Source: CBDIDH01 sp965277595
Lineage (GTDB): Bacteria; Planctomycetota; Planctomycetia; Isosphaerales; Isosphaeraceae
Assembly (NCBI GenBank): GCA_965277595.1
Contig: CBDIDH010000002.1
Coordinates: 3,410,001-3,474,000, forward strand
Direction of reading: 5' to 3'
DNA: 64,000 nucleotides
This document shows, piece after piece, positions 19,302 through 26,893 of the stretch (its first letter is position 1; each line of letters begins with the position of its first letter). Below the pieces are notes generated by a model, which saw only the letters and a list, made by a program, of their open reading frames with translations, was not told the DNA's origin and searched no databases. The translations under genes were made by a program, and so were the position numbers.

Positions 19302-19943
19302 CGTGTTACCTCAAGGGTGCGGTCTTCGATCCAGTCTCTGTTCGTGAGTCTCGACTGTCTGGCAAACGCGATACCAATGTGAACCACTCGACCGGCCGAC
19401 CACGCAGCCGGACTGACCGGGTTGTCCCAAGGCCGACGAGGAAGCTTGAAGCCTTCGCGCGACCCATCCCCGAATGGTGTAGGCAAATGATCCCGACTGA
19501 ACAACCTGATCCTCGAATTTTTTGCATTCGCGAGCTCAAGCACGATCCGTGAAATCCGCCGACGCCCGCGCGCATGATTGGTTTTCCTATCTTCGTTGAT
19601 ACCCACGATTTTGGGCGGCCTTTGACTAATTTTTTCGTTGAATTCCTTCGCAATGAGCCAATCTGTTCTGTTTGTCCTAAGCTTGCGATAGGGGGGTGTT
19701 CTCGAAAACCGTTGCGTGGAGCGTGACGATGCCAACAACAACCGGGCGATTTCAGTCTCCGAAATGGCCTGAGGACCTGTCGAATCCCGCCGGTCCGATT
19801 CGTCCGAGACCAAAAGGCTTCTCGCGATCGGACGCCTGGCCCATTTTAAAACCTAGATTGATCTCAGGCGGATTTCCGTGCGGGTCGTGTCGCGATGAGT
19901 CGTCAACGGAGACGACTCGACCCGCCCCGTTCAATAAGGCGTC
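19302..19943. other. Divergent intergenic region between katE and a receiver-domain gene
   Basis: A 642-base stretch with lower GC than its surroundings, especially around 19500-19660. The open frames crossing it on the minus strand show no recognisable protein. It should contain the promoters for katE and for the regulator at 19944. I could not pick out a convincing promoter pair, operator or RNA gene. Confidence 0.6.
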
Positions 19944-20537
19944 ATGAGAATGACCAGCATACTCATCGCGGATGACCTGGATGTAAGTCGACGTCGCTTA
20001 GCCATCATTTTGAGCCGCGAAGGCTACAAGGTGTTCGAGACGGAGGACGGCTCCCAGGCGCTTCGAGTCATGCGGTCGGAACACCCCGACCTCGCGATCA
20101 TCGATATCCTGATGCCGTCGATGGATGGTTTTGAATTTGCTCGGGCGGTTCGCAAGGACGAAACGATTTCTCGGACGCCCGTTATCTTTTTCAGCTCGAA
20201 CTTTCAGACCGAGGACGTCAAGCCGCTGGCGAGGGCTCTTGGGGTTCGTCACGTCATGCCCAAGGCCTGCTCGCTCGGGCAGATTCTCAGCGTGATTCGC
20301 GAGGCGACTTCCGGGCAGGTTGCCCAGGACTCGACCGACCCCGTCAATTTTGAACTGGAGCACGCTCGCCTGATCTCCGTGAAACTTCCACGGAGAACGT
20401 CGGGCGAATTCAACGCCGCCCTTGGAGATTGTTTGAGTCACGAGCGGGTTGCGACCACCTCTCTTGCCGGGGCACGCCCCGACTACCCGATCGCTCGAAC
20501 AGGCTGGGCTGTGAAGAAGTCCGGTGGCCTGGGATGA
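19944..20537 (+). CDS. Single-domain response regulator with an unassigned C-terminal tail
   Basis: Residues 1-125 form a CheY-like receiver: ILIADD with the acidic pair, AIIDILMPSMDGFEF with the phosphorylated Asp, VIFFSSN as the Thr/Ser switch, and MPKACS with the conserved Lys. The remaining 70 residues have no DNA-binding or enzymatic domain that I recognise. The gene lies 306 bases before a giant hybrid histidine kinase on the same strand, so they may work in one pathway. The start has a weak AAGG upstream; an in-frame ATG six bases on is an alternative. Confidence 0.88.
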   Translation: MRMTSILIADDLDVSRRRLAIILSREGYKVFETEDGSQALRVMRSEHPDLAIIDILMPSMDGFEFARAVRKDETISRTPVIFFSSNFQTEDVKPLARALGVRHVMPKACSLGQILSVIREATSGQVAQDSTDPVNFELEHARLISVKLPRRTSGEFNAALGDCLSHERVATTSLAGARPDYPIARTGWAVKKSGGLG

Positions 20538-20843
20538 TATCAGGAAATTTATTTTCAAGGTTCATAAGAATCTGTTAGGGATTTTGATCAATCATCTCGA
20601 TAGTAGGTGCGAAAAGGACTCGCGTGATTCCCGGTCATTGGCTGGGAATTCTTTCGAGATTCAGCGGGCGGCCAGGATGGTCTCAGGTTTCGGGCTGACA
20701 GGCGATCGATGTCCGCGAGTCCGATCCCGATCGTGAAAAATCCCGGAATTGAGATTCGGTTGGGAGAACGGTGGTTCATTCATCCCGACGCTCAATCAGT
20801 TTTTTCACCTTGGCACAGTTTGATCAAGGTCCGAAAGTGACGT
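20538..20843. other. AT-richer intergenic region before the hybrid histidine kinase
   Basis: A 306-base gap with a notably AT-rich start (20535-20610). No gene or RNA is recognised. It probably contains the promoter of the kinase or the end of the regulator transcript, but no clear hairpin with a T-run or consensus promoter is visible. Confidence 0.55.
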
Positions 20844-22121
20844 ATGAACGACCTCAAAGACGCTCTCCGAGGGCTCGTCAGTACACAGGGATTCGTGCCG
20901 CGACGATACCGCGGAGTCTGGCCTGATTGGCTCGTCTGGGAGCACGTCGCGGGCAATACGCTGGTCTGGCTCGCGTACATGGTGGTCCCCTTGCTGGTCT
21001 GGCGTCTCGTCACACGAAAGCGGCAATGGGGGCCGTTTCGCGAAGTGATTCTAGCCTTCGCCTGCTTCATCCTGCTCCGCGGACTCGGCCACTTCCTCGA
21101 TATGCTCGCCTTCTTCAGGCCCATGTATCGGCTCTCGGGCCACGTGCTTGTGCTGACGGGGATCACGTCCTTCTGGACGATCTGGGCGCTCAGACGAGCG
21201 TGGCCAACCTTCCTGGCGATGAAGAGTCCCGCGGAGCTTGAACGGCAGGTCGAGATGCGTACCGAGGAGCTGAGCCGGGCGATCGGCGAGCTGAAGCGAG
21301 CGGATGTCGACCGCGCTCACCTGGCGACAATCGTCGAGTCGTCGGACGATGCGATTATCGGCAAGAACCTGGACGGTGTGATCACATCCTGGAATGCCGG
21401 GGCGGAGCGGATCTTCGGCTATTCGGCGGCGGAAACGCTGGGCCGATCGATCACGATGCTGCTGCCCCCCGACCGCGCCGACGAGGAACCGGCCATCCTG
21501 GCGCGACTTCGAGCGGGTGAACGCGTTGACCATTTCGAATCCGTCCGCGTGGTGAAAGGGGGGCGTCGAATCGACGTCTCGCTGACCATTTCACCGATCA
21601 AAGACCCATTCGGGAGGATCGTCGGGATTTCGAAGATCGCGCGCGACATCACCGAGTCCAAACAAGTCGATGAGGCGCTCCGCGAGAGCGAGGGGCGATT
21701 TCGGGCACTTACGGAGATCCTTCCGCAACTGGTCTGGAGTGCCGGGCCGGAGGGAATTGTTGAGTATGTGAGCCCGCAGTGGTTCGCGTATACGGGCCTG
21801 ACCGACTTCGAATCTGTGATCGAGCAGTGGTCCGAGATCCTTCATCCCGAGGATCGGCCAAGGTTCGAGGATGCCTGGGACCTGGCGAAGGTTCAGGGCG
21901 ACAGCGTTGACATCGAATTAAGGATTCGCCGCCATGATGGCGTTTATCGTTGGTTCAAGGTCGCTGGAGTGGCGATCCGCGGCGAGGACGGCCGGGTCGA
22001 TCACTGGTTCGGCGCCTGCACCGATATTCACGAGGCATGGCTTCACGCCGAGACTGCGCGCGAGGCCGAAGCTTGCCAGCGCAGGGCACTCTCGGCCGCG
22101 CGACTGGCACACTGGGAATGA
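20844..22121 (+). CDS. Hybrid sensor histidine kinase, N-terminal part before an in-frame TGA
   Basis: This 425-residue part holds the sensor end of a much longer kinase. Three membrane helices (about 39-57, 68-90, 95-120) resemble the ethylene-binding domain of ETR1-type receptors: LVWLAYMVVPLL and FILLRGLGHFLDML. A short coiled linker leads to PAS one (about 150-270: VESSDDAIIGKNLDG, SWNAGAERIFGYS) and PAS two (about 285-405: RFRALTEILPQLVWS, HPEDRPRFEDAW). A third PAS begins at LAHWE, where the frame meets TGA at codon 426. The next codons read DIESDRV in the same frame, so the stop stands where PAS domains usually have Trp. If translation truly stops, the product is a membrane sensor without a kinase core. 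Confidence 0.85.
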   Translation: MNDLKDALRGLVSTQGFVPRRYRGVWPDWLVWEHVAGNTLVWLAYMVVPLLVWRLVTRKRQWGPFREVILAFACFILLRGLGHFLDMLAFFRPMYRLSGHVLVLTGITSFWTIWALRRAWPTFLAMKSPAELERQVEMRTEELSRAIGELKRADVDRAHLATIVESSDDAIIGKNLDGVITSWNAGAERIFGYSAAETLGRSITMLLPPDRADEEPAILARLRAGERVDHFESVRVVKGGRRIDVSLTISPIKDPFGRIVGISKIARDITESKQVDEALRESEGRFRALTEILPQLVWSAGPEGIVEYVSPQWFAYTGLTDFESVIEQWSEILHPEDRPRFEDAWDLAKVQGDSVDIELRIRRHDGVYRWFKVAGVAIRGEDGRVDHWFGACTDIHEAWLHAETAREAEACQRRALSAARLAHWE

Positions 22122-22187
22122 GACATCGAGAGCGATCGAGTCATCAGCCGGTGCGGCCTGGACGTCCTCTTCGGACGAACCGAGGGG

Positions 22188-25100
22188 ATGCCGATCACGA
22201 CCAGTCGGGAACTTTTCGAGGCCGTCCATCGCGACGATCAGCATTGGCTCGCCGATGAACTCGCGCGTTGTGTTCGAGAGGAAACGCCTTACGAAGCGGA
22301 ATTTCGCGTCCTCTGTCCCGATGGCTCGGTGCGCTGGCTCTCGGCCAAGGGAGGCGTCTTTCGAGATCCTTCGGGACAGGTCTTCCAGGTCGCGGGCGTT
22401 TACATTGACATTACCGAACGGAAGAATGACGTGGAGCAGATTCGCCTGCTCAACGAGAAGCTCGAACAGATGGTCCGCGATCGGACCGCCGAGCTTGCCA
22501 GGGCGATCCAAGCGATGCGTGAGAGCGAGCGTCGGTTCCGCGCGATCTTCGATTCAACCTTTCAATTTATCGGTTTGCTCGGGCCGGATGGAACCGTGCT
22601 GGAAGCCAATCAGACCGCGCTCGATTTCGTCAAGGTTCAGCGCGAGGAAGTCATCGGCCTGCCCTTCTGGGAAACCCCCTGGTGGTCGCACAACGAAGGC
22701 TCGCGAGAACGGATCAAAAACGCGGTCGCCGATGCGGCCGGCGGTCAGTTCGTCCGGTTCGAGGAAGATCATCAAGGACCTGACGGCGAGGTTGTCACGG
22801 TCGACTTCTCGCTCAAGCCCGTTTATGACGAGTCGGGGCAGGTTTCCCTGATGATCCCCGAAGGACGGCCGGTGACCGAACGGAAGAAAGCGGCCGAGGC
22901 CTTTCGGCTCAGCGAAGCACGGTTCCGAGGCGCCTTTGATGCCTCGGCCATCGGCATGGCGCTTGTTAATCCCGAGGGACGCTGGCTTCAGGTCAATCGG
23001 GCTCTCTGTGAGATCGTCGGTTACGAAGAGGTTGAACTGCTGGCAATGACCTTCCAGGAGATCACCCATCCTGATGACCTTGAAGCGGATCTGAGCCATC
23101 TACGAAGACTCGTTGACGGCGAGATTTCGTCTTATCATATGGAGAAGCGTTACATTCACAAGAACGGACATGAGGTCTGGATCATTCTAAGTGTTTCGCT
23201 TGTCCGCGACAATGCGGGTCAACCGCTTCATTACGTGGCCCAGATTGAGGATATCACGTCCCGGAAGCGATTCGAGGAAGATCTGAAGTGGGCCCGGGAT
23301 GAGGCCATGAACGCGACTCGGGCCAAGGGCAACTTCCTGGCGAACATGAGCCACGAGATTCGAACGCCGATGAACGGTGTCATCGGCATGACCGAGCTTC
23401 TACTCGATACCACGCTGTCCGACGTTCAGCGCGATTATGCCGAGACCATTCGAGGAAGCGGCGAGGCCCTTCTGACGGTCATCAACGATATTCTCGACTT
23501 TTCCAAGATCGAGGCCGGCAAGCTCACCCTGGAGTCGTCCGAGTTCGACCCGAGAACCTTGATGGAAGAGGTGGCCGACCTGCTCGCCCCTCGCGTTCAT
23601 CAAAAGGGCCTGGAGATCAACAGTCGTGTCGATCCCGCCGTTCCCGGTCGGCTCAAGGGCGATCCGATCCGGCTTCGCCAGATTTTAACGAACCTCGCCG
23701 GGAACGCCGTCAAGTTCACCGATCGCGGCGAGGTCAACCTTGACGCGAAGCTCGTCTCCGAGGCCGACGATCGAGTTACCCTTCGAATCCTCGTCCGCGA
23801 CACGGGAATTGGCATCCCAGTCGACCGGCAAGCCGATATCTTTGAAAGCTTCACGCAGATCGAAGGCGGAAGCAATCGCCGGTACGGCGGGACCGGCCTT
23901 GGCCTGGCGATCTGCCGAAACCTTGTCAGTCTCATGGAAGGCACGATCGGCCTGGAGAGCAGCCCTGGAAAGGGAAGCAGCTTCTGGTTCGAGCTACCTT
24001 TCGAAAAGGGAGTTGGAGTCGCGGAGCCGAAGGCGGCGGAGATTGGCGGTATCCGCGTCCTCGTTGTTGACGACCACGAGACAAGCCGGACGATCGTCCG
24101 CGAGGCCCTGCTCTCGTGGCGATGCCGCCCCGAGGTCGTCGCCTCGGGCGCCGAGGGTTACGCCAAGTTGCTTTCCAGTCTCGCCGACGATCCTTACGGC
24201 ATCGTCTTGCTCGACCACAAGATGCCCGGGATGGATGGCGTTCAGACCGCCAAGGTGATCAAGGACACACCCAGGCTGGCTTCGGTTCCCATTGTCTTGC
24301 TCACCTCGCTCGGCTCGCCCGCGACGCGTGAAGAACCGGAAACCGAACTCTTCGCCGCGACCCTGATGAAGCCGATCCGCCGGTCTCAGCTTTACAACGT
24401 CTTGACCCAGGCCGTTGCGTCCTCGGTCCCGCCCCCGGCTCCCAGGCCGGTCAGTTCAGGACCCGACGGACCCTCGCTCAATTTCTGCATCTTGCTGGCC
24501 GAGGACAATGACGTCAATCGACGCGTGGCGACCGGCCTCGCGCAGCGTCTCGGCTGTCGGGTCGATTCCGTGGCCAATGGTCGCGAGGCTGTCTCTTCGC
24601 TCGACTACGATCGGCACGACCTCGTGCTGATGGATGTCCAGATGCCCGAGATGGACGGCTTCGCCGCGACCGCCGCGATTCGCGATCGCGAGCAACTTAA
24701 CGGCCGCCATATCCCGATCGTCGCAATGACGGCCCATGCCATGCACGGCGATCGCGAGAAGTGTCTGGCCGCGGGAATGGACGGATACCTGAGCAAGCCC
24801 GTGCGTCCCGGCCCGCTCCGCGAGGCGATCGAAACTTATGTGACCAGGGACAAGACGCACTCAATTGAATCCTCGACCCCAGCCGACGTGGTGAAACGTC
24901 AGGAATTTGGCGAAAGGCTTCGCGAGTCCTGCGGCGACGACAACGAGCTGATCACCGAGGTCGTTGGCCTGATGCTCCAGGGCACTCCCGCTCGGATTCA
25001 ACGGCTTGAGGACGCGATCGTCCGACAAAATCGCCGCGGTGTTCACTGGGAGGCGCATGCCCTCAAGGGAATCTTTCTGACGGTTGGCGATGAGTCCCTG

Positions 25101-25259
25101 GCCTCGTCTTGCCAGGTCATGACCGCGCTCGGCGATAGCGGAAGCTTTGAGGCCCTCGAATCGGTGTATCGCCCCTTTTGCGAACACTGGAATCAGCTCA
25201 AGACCGAGGCGGAAGCCTTTCTCGGTTCAAACGCCTGCGCGAACCAAGCCGTGGTCTAA
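22188..25259 (+). CDS. Hybrid sensor histidine kinase, C-terminal part after the in-frame TGA
   Basis: It is in the same frame as the preceding part; the ATG at 22188 lies inside a PAS domain with AGGGG directly against it, a poor start. Order of domains: rest of PAS three, PAS four (RFRAIFDSTFQFIGLL), PAS five (RFRGAFDASAIGMALV), HisKA with the phosphorylated His in NMSHEIRTPMNG, the ATPase domain (NAVKFTDRG, DTGIGIP, GGTGLGLAI), two receivers (LVVDDHE with LLDHKMPGMDG; LLAEDND with LMDVQMPEMDG and LSKPV), and a C-terminal HPt domain with AHALKGIF. This is a full phosphorelay in one chain. Read through the TGA, the protein would have about 1471 residues. Confidence 0.88.
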   Translation: MPITTSRELFEAVHRDDQHWLADELARCVREETPYEAEFRVLCPDGSVRWLSAKGGVFRDPSGQVFQVAGVYIDITERKNDVEQIRLLNEKLEQMVRDRTAELARAIQAMRESERRFRAIFDSTFQFIGLLGPDGTVLEANQTALDFVKVQREEVIGLPFWETPWWSHNEGSRERIKNAVADAAGGQFVRFEEDHQGPDGEVVTVDFSLKPVYDESGQVSLMIPEGRPVTERKKAAEAFRLSEARFRGAFDASAIGMALVNPEGRWLQVNRALCEIVGYEEVELLAMTFQEITHPDDLEADLSHLRRLVDGEISSYHMEKRYIHKNGHEVWIILSVSLVRDNAGQPLHYVAQIEDITSRKRFEEDLKWARDEAMNATRAKGNFLANMSHEIRTPMNGVIGMTELLLDTTLSDVQRDYAETIRGSGEALLTVINDILDFSKIEAGKLTLESSEFDPRTLMEEVADLLAPRVHQKGLEINSRVDPAVPGRLKGDPIRLRQILTNLAGNAVKFTDRGEVNLDAKLVSEADDRVTLRILVRDTGIGIPVDRQADIFESFTQIEGGSNRRYGGTGLGLAICRNLVSLMEGTIGLESSPGKGSSFWFELPFEKGVGVAEPKAAEIGGIRVLVVDDHETSRTIVREALLSWRCRPEVVASGAEGYAKLLSSLADDPYGIVLLDHKMPGMDGVQTAKVIKDTPRLASVPIVLLTSLGSPATREEPETELFAATLMKPIRRSQLYNVLTQAVASSVPPPAPRPVSSGPDGPSLNFCILLAEDNDVNRRVATGLAQRLGCRVDSVANGREAVSSLDYDRHDLVLMDVQMPEMDGFAATAAIRDREQLNGRHIPIVAMTAHAMHGDREKCLAAGMDGYLSKPVRPGPLREAIETYVTRDKTHSIESSTPADVVKRQEFGERLRESCGDDNELITEVVGLMLQGTPARIQRLEDAIVRQNRRGVHWEAHALKGIFLTVGDESLASSCQVMTALGDSGSFEALESVYRPFCEHWNQLKTEAEAFLGSNACANQAVV

Positions 25260-25403
25260 TCCGTCGCACGTCCTGTTCCGCGTCGTTTGGATTGGCGAGC
25301 GAGATCGAAGGGGTCGCCAATCAATCCGTTGAGGTCTAGCCGTCGAGTCTCGGGTTCAGTATTCTCGATCCTGGGGTGCGTCGCGCCGAGGGGAAGGTCA
25401 AGG

Positions 25404-25432
25404 GGCCGAAGAATCGCGAGATTCTTCGGGCC
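25404..25432. repeat. Strong inverted repeat with a GCGA tetraloop
   Basis: GAAGAATC at 25408-25415 and GATTCTTC at 25420-25427 close a GCGA (GNRA-type) loop, and GGCC on both sides lengthens the stem past one bulged G. There is no T-run after it, so it is not a classic terminator. It lies between the hybrid kinase and the DUF1501 operon and could be an mRNA 5' structure, an RNA processing site or a boundary hairpin. Confidence 0.75.
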
Positions 25433-25495
25433 GAAACTCCTCGAACTGGTCGACGCAACGCAAAGACGTCGAGAGTCAACGAACCGGAGCGGCCG

Positions 25496-26872
25496 ATGCT
25501 CAGGCTTACCGGCAGAGGCAAGGCGTACACCTGCAACGGTGTCACCCGCCGCGATTTTCTTCAGGCCGGAGCGCTCGGGGCGATCGGCTTCGGCCTGCCG
25601 CAACTTCTCGCGGCGCAATCGGCGGGAGCGGTCAAGGCGGGGCACGACGACCGCGCCTGCATCATGATCTTCAACCTCGGGGCGCCCAGTCACATCGACC
25701 TCTGGGACATGAAGCCCGACGCCCCGTCCGAAATTCGCGGCCCCTTTCAGGCCGTCGAGACGCGCGTGCCGGGCCTCCGGCTTTCCGAGGCCCTGCCGCG
25801 ACACGCCGCGATCGCCGACAAGTTCTCGCTCGTCCGGTCGGTTCACCATAGCGGCGCCGCGGTGCATGATGCCGGCTGGCAGATGATGCAGACCGGCCGC
25901 CTCTTCACGGGGGGCGTCAACACGCCTCACGTCGGCTCGGTCGTCAGCTATTTGCGAGGCCGCAAGACCGATCTGCCCCCGTTCGCCGTCCTTCCTGAGT
26001 TGATGGGCCGAGGTGGCGGCAACATGCCGAACGGCCAGTCGGGCGGATTTCTCGGCAAGGCCCACGACCCGTTCGCCCTCAACGCCGACCCCTCCAAGCC
26101 AAATTTTCGGGTTCCCGACCTCCTTCCGCCTCAGGAAATTGGAACGGCCCGGCTTGCTCGACGCAAGACGATCCGCGCGGTGGTTGACGACGCCGTCGAA
26201 CAGTTTGAATCGACCGAGAACGCCGCCCTTCTCGACGGCAACTTCCAGGCAGCCTATCGCCTGATGACGAGCGAACAGGCACGCGCCGCCTTTGATCTCG
26301 CGGCCGAACCCGCCGAGGTCCGCGACCGCTACGGCATGAACCGGTTCGGCCAGTGCTGTCTTCTCGCGCGTCGCCTGATCGAGAGCGGCGTCCGGTTCGT
26401 GACCGTGAATACGTTCCTCACCGTCTTTGATGAGATCACCTGGGACATTCATGGTTCGAAACCGTTTACCTCGATCACCGGAATGCGAGACATTGTTTGC
26501 CCTCTTTATGACCAGGGTTACACGGCGCTGATCGAGGATCTCGACCGCCGGGGGATGCTCGATTCGACTCTCGTTTGCAACCTCGCCGAGTTCGGTCGGA
26601 CCCCTCGGGTGAACCCGGCGGGGGGCCGCGATCACTGGCCGCAATGTTTCACCGTCGGCTTTGCCGGCGGCGGCGTCCAGGGCGGACGGGTCGTCGGCGC
26701 CAGTGATCCGATCGGCGGCGTTCCCGCGGATCGCCCCGTGGAACCGGCCGACATCGCCGCGACGATCTTTCACAGCCTCGGCTTCGACCTCGAAATCAAG
26801 CTTCCCGGCCCCGCCGGCCGCCCCTTTCCGCTCGTCGATTTCGGCCACCGTGAGATTCGCGAGCTTTTCTGA
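25496..26872 (+). CDS. DUF1501 family exported protein (sulfatase/phosphatase-like fold)
   Basis: About 458 residues with a Tat-type leader (TRRDFLQAGALGAIGFGLP), so it is folded before export. The body has the DUF1501 features: FNLGAPSHIDLWDMKPDAP, RVPGLRLSEALPRHA, VRSVHHSG, RFVTVNTF, and near the end LAEFGRTPRVNPAGGRDHWP, with the metal-like His and Asp. The family belongs to the alkaline phosphatase/sulfatase superfamily and is hugely expanded in planctomycetes; its substrate is unknown. The ATG at 25496 follows GGAG. It is the first gene of a three-gene set with a DUF1549/DUF1553 protein and a cytochrome-WD40 protein. Confidence 0.92.
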   Translation: MLRLTGRGKAYTCNGVTRRDFLQAGALGAIGFGLPQLLAAQSAGAVKAGHDDRACIMIFNLGAPSHIDLWDMKPDAPSEIRGPFQAVETRVPGLRLSEALPRHAAIADKFSLVRSVHHSGAAVHDAGWQMMQTGRLFTGGVNTPHVGSVVSYLRGRKTDLPPFAVLPELMGRGGGNMPNGQSGGFLGKAHDPFALNADPSKPNFRVPDLLPPQEIGTARLARRKTIRAVVDDAVEQFESTENAALLDGNFQAAYRLMTSEQARAAFDLAAEPAEVRDRYGMNRFGQCCLLARRLIESGVRFVTVNTFLTVFDEITWDIHGSKPFTSITGMRDIVCPLYDQGYTALIEDLDRRGMLDSTLVCNLAEFGRTPRVNPAGGRDHWPQCFTVGFAGGGVQGGRVVGASDPIGGVPADRPVEPADIAATIFHSLGFDLEIKLPGPAGRPFPLVDFGHREIRELF

Positions 26873-26893
26873 GCCTGGGACCACGAGATCGAC

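Noticed and set aside
22119..22121. Selenocysteine at the TGA in the hybrid kinase
   Set aside because: The position is a usual PAS Trp, not a redox Cys site, and I saw no evident SECIS-type hairpin directly after it; a point mutation is simpler.
25256..26884. A 542-residue minus-strand frame opposite the first DUF1501 gene
   Set aside because: Composition and lack of motifs mark it as an antisense shadow.
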